From Chitinophaga eiseniae (GTDB lineage Bacteria > Bacteroidota > Bacteroidia > Chitinophagales > Chitinophagaceae), in the NCBI RefSeq assembly GCF_900167135.1, contig NZ_FUWZ01000009.1, forward strand, positions 23,438 to 87,437: 64,000 nt of DNA, given 5' to 3'. This document shows, in pieces, positions 16,213 to 26,114 of the stretch. Position 1 is the stretch's first letter, and every line of letters begins with the position of its first letter. The notes beneath the pieces are model-generated. The model searched no databases. It was not told the DNA's origin and saw only the letters and a program-made list of their open reading frames with translations. Made by a program: the position numbers and the translations under genes.

Positions 16213-16920
16213 TTATTTCGGTGTTGTTATTTTGATAACAGGCGTATAGTTGTAATACCCTGCAGGATTGTCCTGTCCCCCGATCCGTGCGGCGGCCCGG
16301 ATATAGTATACACTACCGGATTTGAGGCCGGTGAATGTTTTCTCGTAAATAGTGGCTTCCACGGTCGCATCGGGTATGTTCTGCACATCCTGTATGTCAT
16401 TCAGCGTATAGCTGTTGACGTCAATACCTTCGGTGGTGCCGATAACAGCTACCAGTCTTGCTATTTTCTGCGTGTTGCCGTTGTGTTTAACACTATACTT
16501 CACCGTTACACTGTTGTTGGTGACATTGCCGGTGATTGCCGTTACTTTCAGGAATGGCGTTACGGGGATGTTTTTTTGGGTATTGGCGGCAATGTCCACC
16601 ACCAGCGTATCCCTGTAATAGAAAGGCCCTTCAGCCACGATACGGTATTTCCCGGTAAAGAGCAGGTTGTTGGCGTAGGAACCGTCAGGATGCACTGCCG
16701 TATTGATCGGATTGGGGTTGCTGCTGCTGTATCCTACCTGGTAATAGCGGATCACGGCGCCGTTAAATGTTTGCACAGGCACGGCTTCGTTGGTTTTGAT
16801 GTCCGTGAGCCGGCCTTGTATGCTGGCATCGGGCGCGGCGTAATTGTCTTTCTTGCATCCGGTGAACGCTGCGCTGCCCAGCAGGAGCGCCATACAGCTA
16901 TTGATGAGATGTTGTTTCAT
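16213..16920 (-). CDS. DUF3823 lipoprotein of the SusCD operon
   Basis: 235 residues with a lipobox at Cys22 (AAFTGC) followed by KKD. Two beta-sandwich halves: an N-terminal carboxypeptidase-regulatory-like part (IQGRLTDIKTNEAVPVQTF ... AVHPDGSYANNLLFTGKYRIVAEGPFYYRDTLVVDI) and a C-terminal fibronectin-like part (TFTGLKSGSVYYIRAAARIGG). This is the DUF3823 family, found next to SusD genes and thought to be an accessory surface glycan binder. It lies 22 bp after the SusD gene and is the last gene of the operon. Confidence 0.8.
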   Translation of the reverse strand: MKQHLINSCMALLLGSAAFTGCKKDNYAAPDASIQGRLTDIKTNEAVPVQTFNGAVIRYYQVGYSSSNPNPINTAVHPDGSYANNLLFTGKYRIVAEGPFYYRDTLVVDIAANTQKNIPVTPFLKVTAITGNVTNNSVTVKYSVKHNGNTQKIARLVAVIGTTEGIDVNSYTLNDIQDVQNIPDATVEATIYEKTFTGLKSGSVYYIRAAARIGGQDNPAGYYNYTPVIKITTPK

Positions 16921-16942
16921 GTGTTGGTCCTTTTTGTTTTAG

Positions 16943-18736
16943 TTAGAAACCCGGGTTTTGCACGAGGTTGCTGTTCTTATCGATCTCGCCGGTAGGGATT
17001 CGCTGATAGTACATCCGGGAGAGGAAGGTGCGGGTGTTTTTCGGCGCCGGCACGATCTGGAAGGTGTATTTCATATCGGCAGGGGATTTCCCGTTTTCCC
17101 ACATGAGCCAGGGGTACAATGCATGGAACTGCGTATTGTTCAGCAGGTCGGTAGCGATGCGCCAGCGGCAGATGTCCCACCATCTGTGGTTTTCGAAGGC
17201 CAGTTCCACCTGGCGTTCGTGGCGTACCTGGTCACGGGTAATGCTGCTGAGGGTTTTGATGCCTGCGCGGTCGCGCAGCAGGTTGATGGCGCCCAGCGCT
17301 TCGGCCGTTTTCCCCAGCTCAATAGCGGCTTCTGCGTAGTTCAGCAGTACTTCACCATATCGGAATACGATCCAGGGGGTGGTAGAACGGCCATCTGCCA
17401 GTCTGTTGACAGGGTCCATGAATTTTTTTACATAGAAACCTGTTTTGGTAGGATCGCCACTGAGCAGCGGGCCGTCCTTGCCTACGCGAGGGATGCTGTG
17501 GGCGCCGCTGCCATAGGTGTCAGTGAGGTTGGCGGCGGTGAACTGTACGCCATTGTCTATCACGCCTCTTCTCAGTTCCACGACGCCGCCCTGCCAGGGA
17601 GCACCCGGGTACAGGATGCTGGCCAGAAAGCGGGGATCTTTGTCTTTAAACAGATCGGCGGTGCTATTATACACGATAGGGTTACCGGTTGCATCTTTTA
17701 CTTTCAGTTTCCCCGGCGAACCGTCAGTGTATTCAAAGCTTTCCACCAGCTCCAGCGTGGGATTGGTAGCGCAGCCGTAGTCTACTTTGAAACTCTGTGG
17801 CGCGTTATAGAAGTCGAAGCCATGTGCCAGGTCGGGCGACTGGTACGTTTTCACGAAAATGACTTCCTTGTTTTTATCCAGGTCGGCGCCGGTGATGAAC
17901 AGCTGCTGGAAGTTGGTGGTTTTATCACCATTGCCGTTAAACAATTGGAATTTTCCGGAGCTGATGATTTTCTGTGCGGCGTCGTAGGCTTTTTGCCAGT
18001 AGCCGTTTGCGTTAGCCGCAATGCCAACGACACCGCCGAGTTGCACGGAGCCGTATTTCGCAATAGATGCTGCATACAGCATGGCCCGGCATTTTAAGGC
18101 GAGGGCGGCGTAGCGGGTGGCGCGGTAACGGTTATCAGCGTTATAGGCTTCCGGCAGCTGGTCGGTGATGGCGTCCAGCTCGGAAGCGATAAAGTCATAA
18201 ACTTCCTGTTCTTTGTTGCGCGGCACTTTCAGCGCTTCGGGATCGCCGTTGTACTGCTGTACTTTGGTGATCAGGGGCACGCCGCCGTAACGTTTTACGA
18301 GAGAGAAATAGTAGAACGCCCTCACGAAGCGTGCTTCTGCAAGGAAACCGGCTTTTTGTTCAGCGGAGATGTTTGGGGCATCAGGGATTTTCTCGATGAA
18401 ATCGTTGACATTTCTCACGTAATTGTACTGCCACCAGGCGAACATTTCATCGCCGAGGATGGGATCGAGGGTAGCGCCCCAGCTGTAGGAGCGTACTGCT
18501 TCGTCGCTGGCCTGGCTGGGGAAAGCGGCCTGGTTGCCTTCTACCCAGTAGTCGAAAGCTTCCGTTTGCATCCTGCTGTAAAGGTTGGCGGTCAGCGCCT
18601 GTACGCCGGAAACGGAACCATAGGCGGCATCATCGGAGATGATGTCCTGTGCTTTTCTTTCCAGGAAATCTTTGTTGCAGGAGGCCGACAGCGTCAGCAG
18701 CAGCGCAAGGGATATCTGTTTGTGTATTTTTCTCAT
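16943..18736 (-). CDS. SusD/RagB-family surface lipoprotein
   Basis: 597 residues. Signal peptide with lipobox at Cys20 (LSASC), then NKDFLERKAQD. TPR-like region includes EARFVRAFYYFSLVKRYGGVPLI, and the C-terminal SusD domain includes RHERQVELAFENHRWWDICRWR and the ending RIPTGEIDKNSNLVQNPGF. Complete. It follows its SusC partner by 18 bp. Length (about 75 residues more than the SusD at 3386) places it in a different subfamily, so a different ligand is likely. Confidence 0.95.
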   Translation of the reverse strand: MRKIHKQISLALLLTLSASCNKDFLERKAQDIISDDAAYGSVSGVQALTANLYSRMQTEAFDYWVEGNQAAFPSQASDEAVRSYSWGATLDPILGDEMFAWWQYNYVRNVNDFIEKIPDAPNISAEQKAGFLAEARFVRAFYYFSLVKRYGGVPLITKVQQYNGDPEALKVPRNKEQEVYDFIASELDAITDQLPEAYNADNRYRATRYAALALKCRAMLYAASIAKYGSVQLGGVVGIAANANGYWQKAYDAAQKIISSGKFQLFNGNGDKTTNFQQLFITGADLDKNKEVIFVKTYQSPDLAHGFDFYNAPQSFKVDYGCATNPTLELVESFEYTDGSPGKLKVKDATGNPIVYNSTADLFKDKDPRFLASILYPGAPWQGGVVELRRGVIDNGVQFTAANLTDTYGSGAHSIPRVGKDGPLLSGDPTKTGFYVKKFMDPVNRLADGRSTTPWIVFRYGEVLLNYAEAAIELGKTAEALGAINLLRDRAGIKTLSSITRDQVRHERQVELAFENHRWWDICRWRIATDLLNNTQFHALYPWLMWENGKSPADMKYTFQIVPAPKNTRTFLSRMYYQRIPTGEIDKNSNLVQNPGF

Positions 18737-18754
18737 GGTGAATAGTTAAGAGGA

Positions 18755-21700
18755 TCAGAATTGCAGGTTCATGCCCAGGGTGAGTACACGTTGCTGCGGA
18801 TAGTACTTTCCGTTACCGGCCGCGTTGGTGTCGTCGTTGGTGGGCATTTCCGGGTCAATGAATTTCAGGTTGTCGAACGTGAGGAGGTTCTGTGCAGAGA
18901 AATAGAACCGCACCTGTTCGATACCGGCTTTCGACAGCATGGGTTTAGGCAGGGAGTAGCCCAGTTCCATGGTTTTCAACCGCAGGTAGGACGCGTCTTT
19001 CAGCCAGAAGGAGGATACGCCTTTGTTATTATCGAGGCCGTTAGAGATGGTAGACGGATATTTGCCCGGCACCCATTCGCTTTGCGGATTGTACGGGTCT
19101 TTGCGGTGCCAGCGGTCGGTGAAGTAGGCAAAGGCATTGGAGCCGTTGCTGAAAGGGTCTCTCATGGCGCCGTCTATCAGGATGTTGTAGTTGGCGGCGC
19201 CCTGGAACAGCATGGAGAGGCTGAAGCCTTTCCAGGTAACGGCGAGATTGAGGCCGTAGTATAATTCCGGTGTGTTGCCGCGGCCGATTACCTTGCGGTC
19301 GTTGCCGTCGATGATACCGTCGCCGTTGAGATCTTCATATTTGAGATCGCCGGGTTTGAGGGTGGTATTACCTTTGCGGTCCTGTATGGCCCAACCGGCA
19401 ATCTCTTCCTGGCTCTGGAACTGGCCGACGGCGTTATATCCCCAGATCATGTTGCTCCATCTGTTGTTGTTATTGTCTTTCCAGTTGGCGAAAGCGTTGG
19501 TGGAGCTGGCGCGTTCCTGGTACAGATTACGTGTGCGCGTCCAGGTGATATTGGGATATACGTTGAGTACCACGTCGCCGATTTTTTTATTATAGCCCAG
19601 TACCAGTTCGAAGCCCTGTGTACGGTCGCTGTTCAGGTTCTCCGCAGGCAATCCGGCGCCATAGGTGCCGGGGAGGGAAAGCACTCTTTGTGCGAACAGG
19701 CCGGTACGTTTGCGGGAGAAGAAGTCCAGTTCAACGGTGAACGTGTTCTGCAGGAAGCCGGCTTCGAACCCGATATTGGCGGTGGTGGCGTTAAACCAGG
19801 TGATGAGAGGGTTAGGCAGCCCGGAAGGAGTCAGTCCACCTACGATGTTTTTACCGAAGATATAGCCGCCATCCGGATAGCGGTAGCCCGTAAGGTATTG
19901 GAAGGGGGCGGCGGAGCCGTCGTCGCCCATCTGGCCCCAGGAGCCTCTGATCTTGAGGTTATTGACCAGGCGGGTCATATTGCGGAAGAATGTTTCATCG
20001 CTCATTCTCCATCCGGCAGACACAGTGGGGAAGAAGCCCCATCGGTGGCCGGGCGCCAGTTTATAGGAGCCGTCGTAGCGGAAACCCAGTTCCAGCAGAT
20101 AGCGGTCTTTATAATCATAATTCACCCTGCCTACATAGCCCATATAGGCGGCTTCGCTGGCTTTGCCGTTGTTGTTTTTGTTGGTATTGGCGCCGGCGAA
20201 GAGCTGGTCCAGCGCGTCGAGCATAAACTCACGATAGGCTTCAAACTGACTGCCGGTCGTTTGCCTTTGTTCAAACAGGAGCAGGCCTTTGAGGTGATGG
20301 TCACGCGCCAACGTTTTGGTATAGTTGAGCGACAGCTGCATGAGGGTGTTTTCTTCCTGTACTTCGTCCTGCCTCAGGTTCGTGGGGGCGTTGCCGATAT
20401 ATCCCACATCGTATTTATTCGTAGCGGCGTTATAGTTATACAGGTTAAATTGTTTCACCCATTTTTTGTTGTTGGCGGTACCGGACTGGTAGGAGTAGAG
20501 GGCTTTGGCGCTGAGTCCGTCTACGAAAGGAATGTCGTAGGCAAGGGAGGCGATGCCGCTCAGGTATTTGTATTTCTGGGCGGAGTATCCTGAGTAATCA
20601 CTGTTCATGGAAGCCAGTACGTTCTGGCTGAAGTTGGTCACAGCGTAGTAGTCCGGGTTGCCGTTGGCGTACAGCGGATAGGTAGGATAGGCGCGTTGCA
20701 CCTGGTCCATCAGTGTTACGGTTTCTGCTGCAGGATAGTGGCGGTTTTCGAGGCGGCCGCCGAGGTTGAGTTCCGCTGTGAGCCGTTTGTTGATTTTAGT
20801 GCTGATATTGCTGCGGAAGTTGTAGCGGTTGAAGCGGGTATCGCCGCTTTTCCACATGCCTTGTTGGTTGAGATATCCGAGGGAGAAGAAGTAGCGGGTG
20901 GATTCGGTGCCTCCGCTGACGTTCACGTTGTGATATTGTTGTGGTGTGTTTTTACGGATGGCGGCGTTGTACCAGTCGGTGCTTTCATAGCCGGCCTGCC
21001 CTTCACGGTATTTTTGTACTTTATCGGCGCCATACACGGGCGCCAGGCCCTGGTTGAGCTGCGATTCGTCTGTCAACTCGGCGAATTCGGCGGCGTTGAC
21101 ATAACGGGGATAGCGGGTATTGCTCTGGAGGCCGAAGTAGGTATTGTAGGTAATTTTTGGCCTGGACACGTTTCCTCTTTTGGTGGTGACCAGTACTACG
21201 CCGTTGGCGGCTTTGATGCCGTATACCGCTGCTGCTGCGTCTTTCAGGATGGAGATGCTTTCTATTTCAGAAGGATCGAGTTGTTCGAAGGTGGAGGGAA
21301 CGCCGTCCACGATGACGAGGGCAGCGCCGAAGCCTCTGATATCGATGCGGGAGCCGTCTTTGCCGGGTTCGCCGCTGTTCTGCACTGCGCGGATGCCCGG
21401 TAGCCTGCCGGCGAGGGCGTTGCTGACATTGGTGACGGGGGATCTGGCGATTTCCTGTCCTTTTACGGAGGCAACGGAGCCGGTGATGTTCACTTTTTTC
21501 TGTGTGCCATAGCCTACGACCACCACCTGGTTGAGATCACTGATGGCCTGTGTAAGCGTCACCTGCAGGGTGGTCTGGTTGCCTGCGGCGATTTCACGGG
21601 GCGTGTAGCCAACGAGAGAAAATATGAGTACGTCTGTTTCGCTGACTTCCAGTTTAAACGTTCCGTTTTCGTCGGTGTGGGCGCCTCGCCGGGTGCCTTT

Positions 21701-22216
21701 GATGCCGACGCTGACGTAGGCCAGCGGGTTCCCTTTTTCATCGGTCACGCGGCCGCTGATGGTGTTTGCCACAGCAGCGGGAGCCGGGGTGCCCGGAGTT
21801 GTTTTGCGGGTCACGATCACGGTGTTGTCGATAATCTCGTAGGAGAGGGGCTGCTGACTGAGGGCCGCTTTCATCACCTGGTCGATGGTGCCGCGGGAGA
21901 TGTTGAGGTTGACCGGTTTTGTTCCGGCCAGCCATTCGTCGCGGTATACAAAGGTGTAATGGCTTTGTTGTTCTATCAGCGCGAAGATGCTTTCGAGTGG
22001 TTTGTTTTTTACCGACACGGAGAGCTGTTGCGCAGATACACCGGCGGATACATTGATGCAGAATAGTGTGAGCAGTAAGGTGGTTAGCTTCATAACCCTG
22101 ATGACTTTATTACGGAGGCAACTGCCCAGGGGCTTTGTTGCCTGTCGCCTTCCCGGGCGACCGGTGAACAAAAACCGTGTTTCGGGCACGGTTTTAACAT
22201 AACAATCCAATTGCAT
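18755..22216 (-). CDS. SusC-family TonB-dependent transporter with STN signalling domain
   Basis: 1153 residues from the ATG at 22214-22216. After a long basic N-region and signal core (MKLTTLLLTLFCINVSAGVS) comes an STN domain (LSVSVKNKPLESIFALIEQQSHYTFVYRDEWL), a carboxypeptidase-regulatory-like domain (ISGRVTDEKGNPLAYVSV), the SusC signature VVVVGYGTQKKVNITGSVAS, the plug (DAAAAVYGIKAANGVVLVTTK) and the barrel. STN domains contact FecR in the periplasm, matching the fecR-like gene immediately upstream. Start choice: ATG 22093 gives a shorter, 1112-residue form; long N-regions ending LRNKVIRV-MKLT are common in this family, so 22216 is preferred, but the interval can form three hairpins. 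Confidence 0.93.
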   Translation of the reverse strand: MQLDCYVKTVPETRFLFTGRPGRRQATKPLGSCLRNKVIRVMKLTTLLLTLFCINVSAGVSAQQLSVSVKNKPLESIFALIEQQSHYTFVYRDEWLAGTKPVNLNISRGTIDQVMKAALSQQPLSYEIIDNTVIVTRKTTPGTPAPAAVANTISGRVTDEKGNPLAYVSVGIKGTRRGAHTDENGTFKLEVSETDVLIFSLVGYTPREIAAGNQTTLQVTLTQAISDLNQVVVVGYGTQKKVNITGSVASVKGQEIARSPVTNVSNALAGRLPGIRAVQNSGEPGKDGSRIDIRGFGAALVIVDGVPSTFEQLDPSEIESISILKDAAAAVYGIKAANGVVLVTTKRGNVSRPKITYNTYFGLQSNTRYPRYVNAAEFAELTDESQLNQGLAPVYGADKVQKYREGQAGYESTDWYNAAIRKNTPQQYHNVNVSGGTESTRYFFSLGYLNQQGMWKSGDTRFNRYNFRSNISTKINKRLTAELNLGGRLENRHYPAAETVTLMDQVQRAYPTYPLYANGNPDYYAVTNFSQNVLASMNSDYSGYSAQKYKYLSGIASLAYDIPFVDGLSAKALYSYQSGTANNKKWVKQFNLYNYNAATNKYDVGYIGNAPTNLRQDEVQEENTLMQLSLNYTKTLARDHHLKGLLLFEQRQTTGSQFEAYREFMLDALDQLFAGANTNKNNNGKASEAAYMGYVGRVNYDYKDRYLLELGFRYDGSYKLAPGHRWGFFPTVSAGWRMSDETFFRNMTRLVNNLKIRGSWGQMGDDGSAAPFQYLTGYRYPDGGYIFGKNIVGGLTPSGLPNPLITWFNATTANIGFEAGFLQNTFTVELDFFSRKRTGLFAQRVLSLPGTYGAGLPAENLNSDRTQGFELVLGYNKKIGDVVLNVYPNITWTRTRNLYQERASSTNAFANWKDNNNNRWSNMIWGYNAVGQFQSQEEIAGWAIQDRKGNTTLKPGDLKYEDLNGDGIIDGNDRKVIGRGNTPELYYGLNLAVTWKGFSLSMLFQGAANYNILIDGAMRDPFSNGSNAFAYFTDRWHRKDPYNPQSEWVPGKYPSTISNGLDNNKGVSSFWLKDASYLRLKTMELGYSLPKPMLSKAGIEQVRFYFSAQNLLTFDNLKFIDPEMPTNDDTNAAGNGKYYPQQRVLTLGMNLQF

Positions 22217-22438
22217 AGATTTGCAGTGTTTGGGTTTAGAGATCAATAATCTTAGTCGGATATTGTTTTACGGTAACCCGGACATTCAGCCAGGGGCGGT
22301 TCCAAGCGCTCCTGGTTTTTTATGGGCTACCTGTGGCGCAGTGTGTGCCGCGCATTTTTCATAACGTTTGTTGATTTTGGTTAATAATGACTGGTCATAC
22401 CGTAGTTTTTAAAGGTGAATAAATGCCGGCGTTGGAAT

Positions 22439-23608
22439 TCAGGATGAGGGAAATACGAGGAGCCTGCCCGCTTCCTGTTTGCAGCGGATACCACTGAGTT
22501 CGAGGATGCGGATTACGCCGGACAGTTTCATGTTTCGTGGTACCTTGCCCGTTATATGTCCCTGTGGTACGCTTCCCTGGTAGACGATATCGATGTTGTA
22601 CCAGCGGCTGATCTGGCGTAGTACCATAGGGATATTGTTGCCTGAGAAGCGGAACTGGCCGTCTTTCCAGGCGGTGGCGAGGGTTGTTTCCGTTTCTCCG
22701 ACGGAGATGTGGCCGTTTTCATTGTTCACTACCGCCTGTTGGCCTGGCGCGAGTATTTTCTCTGTTGTTCCCTGTTTTACTTTTACGGCGCCGTTCAGCA
22801 GCGTGGTGTGGATGCCGTTTTCATCGGCATAACCCATGATATTGAAGCTGGTGCCCAGTACGGCGATTTGTGTGTTGCGTACTTTCACGCTGAAAGGACT
22901 GGAGGCGCTGGCAGCCACTTCAAAATAGCCTTCGCCGTTCAGTTCCACGCTTCTCTCCCTGTTGCTGAAAACGACAGGATATTTCAGCGAGCTGGCAGCG
23001 TTTAGCCATACGCGTGAGCCATCCGGAAGGACGAGTTTATACTGTCCGCCTTTGGGGACGGACATGATGTTATACAAGGTGTCTGTGAGTGCGCCGGAGT
23101 GTTCATCTACATAGAGAATGGAGCCATCTTCTTTTTTGATGATGCGTACGCCGCCCTGTTGCGCCAGTGCGCCGTTGCCGGCGCTGTCGAGCAGGATCTG
23201 GCGGCCGTTGCTCAGGGTGAGCACGGCCTTGTCCGACCCCGGTGCGGCGTCTTGTACAATGGTGGCCATCTGTTGAGATAGCGGCGTTTTGGTGTGCCAG
23301 TGGTGCCAGCAGTAGCCGGCGGTAACAATGGCGGCTGTTACCGCGGCGGCTGCCCACCAGCGGCGCCGGCGCGATGGCGCGACCGTTGCCGTATGACCCG
23401 GAATACCTGTCCGGGCGGCTATTTGATTCCATATCCTGTTTTCCTGTTCTGCCTCACTGGCGGCAAACGACACGGGTATCTCCACCGCGTCATCCTGACC
23501 GGCGTTGTACCAGGCGGCATATTCCTGCGCTTCTTCCGGCGTGATGGTGCCCTTCAGCCATTTCTCCGCCAGCACTTCATACCGGCTTTGTTCCTTTTCC
23601 TGGCTCAT
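22439..23608 (-). CDS. FecR-family anti-sigma regulator
   Basis: 389 residues. Cytoplasmic N-terminal part (KWLKGTITPEEAQEYAAWYNA) binds the ECF sigma factor; a transmembrane helix lies at about 88-105 (WWAAAAVTAAIVTAGYCW). The periplasmic FecR domain follows (SVPKGGQYKLVLPDGSRVWLNAASSLKYPVVF, GEGYFEVAA, TQIAVLGTSFNIMGY), and the C-terminal DUF4974 part contains MVLRQISRWYNIDIVYQG and the ILELSGIRCK tail. It lies between the sigma gene and its SusC transducer. Confidence 0.95.
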   Translation of the reverse strand: MSQEKEQSRYEVLAEKWLKGTITPEEAQEYAAWYNAGQDDAVEIPVSFAASEAEQENRIWNQIAARTGIPGHTATVAPSRRRRWWAAAAVTAAIVTAGYCWHHWHTKTPLSQQMATIVQDAAPGSDKAVLTLSNGRQILLDSAGNGALAQQGGVRIIKKEDGSILYVDEHSGALTDTLYNIMSVPKGGQYKLVLPDGSRVWLNAASSLKYPVVFSNRERSVELNGEGYFEVAASASSPFSVKVRNTQIAVLGTSFNIMGYADENGIHTTLLNGAVKVKQGTTEKILAPGQQAVVNNENGHISVGETETTLATAWKDGQFRFSGNNIPMVLRQISRWYNIDIVYQGSVPQGHITGKVPRNMKLSGVIRILELSGIRCKQEAGRLLVFPSS

Positions 23609-23725
23609 ACAAAAGAGGTCTTTTATAATAAGTCAATCGAAAAGAACAAATCCCCATATTTTTCTAAAAAAAATTAAAAATTATCGTCGAATCAATAAAA
23701 AAAATTAATAAACGGGAAAATTGTA

Positions 23726-24295
23726 TCAGGGAAGCGTGGCGAACAACAAAGCGGAGAGATGTTTAAGGCCGGTCTTTAATGTTTTGACTGCCCGTGCGAG
23801 ATTGTGTTCAACGGCCTTCTCGGAGATATTCATCTGTTGGGCGATTTCTTTATGGGAGAGGCCCATTTCGCGGCTCAGCTGATAAGTAAGCCGGCAACGT
23901 TCGGGCAAAGCGGCCACCAGGCCGGAGAGCAGGTCTTTCAGGTCTTCGAAACGCAGCCATTGCTCGGTGGAATGGTCTTCGGGCGATATATTTTCCATGG
24001 CATAGGAAGAGTAAGCCCTGGCCCTTTTTTTCTTTGCCTGCAGATTGATGACGCGGTACTTCATGGCCACGGCGAGATAAGCAGGCAGCGGTCCGGTCAG
24101 GGTAAGTGTTTCGCGGCGGTCCCATACATCTGAAAAAACATCCTGTACCAGTTCTTCCGCTTCCCCGAGGTTGTCCAGTTTGTTGGCAGCCACGGAAAAC
24201 AGTAGTTTCCAGTAACGCTTGTAGATAGTGGTGAAAGCATTTTCGTCTCCTTCGCGGAGTAAATGTAACAGTTGTATGTCGGCCAGTTCCTGCAT
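23726..24295 (-). CDS. ECF sigma factor of the SusCD/FecR operon
   Basis: 189 residues of the Bacteroidota sigma-70 ECF type: region 2 (AFTTIYKRYWKLLFSVAANKL, AEELVQDVFSDVWDRRETL, LAVAMKYRVINLQAKKK) and region 4 (LPERCRLTYQLSREMGLSHKEIAQQMNISEKAVEHNLARAVKTLK). It heads the order sigma, FecR, SusC with STN domain, SusD, DUF3823, the classical trans-envelope signalling set: ligand at the barrel, FecR release, sigma activation of the uptake genes. An AT-rich gap of 117 bp separates it from fecR. Confidence 0.95.
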   Translation of the reverse strand: MQELADIQLLHLLREGDENAFTTIYKRYWKLLFSVAANKLDNLGEAEELVQDVFSDVWDRRETLTLTGPLPAYLAVAMKYRVINLQAKKKRARAYSSYAMENISPEDHSTEQWLRFEDLKDLLSGLVAALPERCRLTYQLSREMGLSHKEIAQQMNISEKAVEHNLARAVKTLKTGLKHLSALLFATLP

Positions 24296-24622
24296 ATCGT
24301 CTCGTCCGCCAAGGAAAATAAATTTCGGGAAATAACCAAATACGCATGTTATTTTATCTATCTGTTGTGAAGACGCCGGTGGATTACCATCAACGTAAGA
24401 TACCCCGGGCAGAGGCCCGGGGCAATGTTTACATGCAATCCTTAATAATCTGGCAGCCTGCTGGATGTATAGCGCTGCAGGGCTGCAGATTTTTCAATAC
24501 CATCTTTTAACCGGGACCTGCACCTGCGTCCCTTGTCTGCAGGAATTTTCACCCTGTATATTGAAGCCACAAAATTTGTCTAATTTTGGATGATCATGGT
24601 AATCCAGTTTTAACTTAAATAG
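24296..24622. other. Divergent intergenic region, sigma gene / MocR gene
   Basis: No gene seen in 327 bp. It holds a perfect GC-rich hairpin CCCCGGGC-AGAG-GCCCGGGG (24403-24422) without a T-run, a tandem CTGCAG pair near 24475, and a TAATTTTG -7-type promoter element at 24581-24588 pointing towards the MocR gene. A good -33 TTTG at the usual distance is not present. Confidence 0.5.
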
Positions 24623-26080
24623 ATGGTCCAGATGCTCAGACCCTGGAAAACGATATTAACGCTTGACTTTAATAATCCGCACTTGTCGGTATACCGGCAG
24701 ATAGCGGACGGTATTGTGAAGGAGATAAAGAAAGGAAGGTTGAAACCCGGCACCCCGCTGCCGGGAACGCGCATACTGGCAGCAGATCTCGGCGTGAACC
24801 GGAAAACAGTGGTGCTGGCCTATGAAGAACTGACGGCGGAAGGCTGGCTGGAGACAGCAGACAAAAGCGGCACTTTTGTTTCCACGGAACTGCCCGACAG
24901 GAAGGCGCAGCCGACGAAGAAAACAGCCGGCTTCACCTTCAACGATCATGAGCGGCTGAGTCCTATACCGCAGGAGGTGAATGCCAACCTCATCGTGTTT
25001 AACGACGGCTGGCCGGATGTGCGGTTAGCGCCGCTCGATGAACTGGCCAAGGCGTACAAGCGTATTTTTCAGCAGAAAGCGCGCTGGCGTATGCTGGGCT
25101 ACGGTCATGAACAGGGCGATGAAAGACTAAGGGCCGCGGTATCGGGCATGCTGTCTTTTAAAAGAGGCATGAACACCGACCCGCAGCAGATCTGCATCAC
25201 CCGCGGCAGCCAGATGGCGCTGTACCTGACGGCACAAACGCTGCTGCAGCCGGGAGACACCGTCGCCATTGAATCGCCGGGCTATCTGCCGGCCCGGCAG
25301 ACGTTTGTGAACGCCGGGGCCCGCATGGTGCATATCCCTGTGGATGAGAAAGGACTGATGACAGACGTGCTGGAAGAGGTATGCCGCACCACAACGCTGA
25401 AGGCGGTGTATGTAACACCGCATCACCAGTTTCCCACCGCCGTCAGCATGAAAGTGGAGCGGCGCCTTAAACTGTTGGAGCTGTCCAACCGCTACGGCTT
25501 TGCCATCATCGAAGATGACTACGATCACGAATTCCATTTCAGCGCCAGGAGCCTGCTGCCGCTGGCAAGCCACGAAGGTGCAGGCAACGTGATTTACATC
25601 AGCTCCCTGAGCAAACTGGTAGCACCGGCGGTGCGGATCGGTTACGTGACAGGGCCGCCGGCCTTCGTGGCGGCGCTGGCGCAGTTAAGGCGGCTGATAG
25701 ACCGCCAGGGCGATCCTATCATGGAACTGGCCGTAGCCGGCCTGATGGAAGAGGGCATTATCAACCGTCATGCCCGGAGGGCATCCAATATTTATAAAGA
25801 AAGACGGGAAAAAATGGACCAGCTGCTGCATCAGTATCTCGACAAACAGGTGATCTTCCAGAAACCGGAGGGCGGGCTGGCCTTCTGGGTGAAGTTCGTG
25901 AAACCGACGGACACCAGTCAACTGGCGGCACGCCTGCTAAAGAAAGGCGTTTCTGTGATGGCCACAGAATTGTTCTGTTTTGATGGTAACCCGCTGAACG
26001 CATTGCGGCTGGGGTATGCTTCGCTGACACCTGCGGAACTGGAAGAAGGAATTCGTATACTCGCTACCGTAGTAAAGTAG
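24623..26080 (+). CDS. MocR/PdxR-type GntR regulator with aminotransferase domain
   Basis: 485 residues. N-terminal winged helix of the GntR family (HLSVYRQIADGIVKEIKKGRLKPGTPLPGTRILAADLGVNRKTVVLAYEELTAEGWL, about 18-75), then a fold-type I aminotransferase domain (from about 110) with the PLP lysine Lys331 in SSLSKLVAPAVRIGYV and the Asp of IIEDDYDHEFHF. MocR proteins bind PLP or an amino-acid adduct and regulate vitamin B6, GABA or related genes. No obvious target gene is adjacent, so the regulon cannot be assigned. Confidence 0.92.
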   Translation: MVQMLRPWKTILTLDFNNPHLSVYRQIADGIVKEIKKGRLKPGTPLPGTRILAADLGVNRKTVVLAYEELTAEGWLETADKSGTFVSTELPDRKAQPTKKTAGFTFNDHERLSPIPQEVNANLIVFNDGWPDVRLAPLDELAKAYKRIFQQKARWRMLGYGHEQGDERLRAAVSGMLSFKRGMNTDPQQICITRGSQMALYLTAQTLLQPGDTVAIESPGYLPARQTFVNAGARMVHIPVDEKGLMTDVLEEVCRTTTLKAVYVTPHHQFPTAVSMKVERRLKLLELSNRYGFAIIEDDYDHEFHFSARSLLPLASHEGAGNVIYISSLSKLVAPAVRIGYVTGPPAFVAALAQLRRLIDRQGDPIMELAVAGLMEEGIINRHARRASNIYKERREKMDQLLHQYLDKQVIFQKPEGGLAFWVKFVKPTDTSQLAARLLKKGVSVMATELFCFDGNPLNALRLGYASLTPAELEEGIRILATVVK

Positions 26081-26114
26081 CGGTTGCCTGTTTAACCGGG
26101 TTGCAACTACCGCC

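Noticed and set aside
16958..18097. Plus-strand open frame of about 380 codons within the second SusD gene
   Set aside because: Antisense to an intact SusD gene with clear lipobox and C-terminal motifs; no independent signal.
19688..20593. Plus-strand open frame of about 300 codons within the second SusC gene
   Set aside because: Antisense to the SusC barrel, no start context or domain, and composition typical of a shadow frame.
22284..22322. CCAGG..CCTGG hairpin with T-run between fecR and susC
   Set aside because: The T-run is on the plus strand while both genes are transcribed on the minus strand and the stem is imperfect, so it is not supported as a terminator for this operon.
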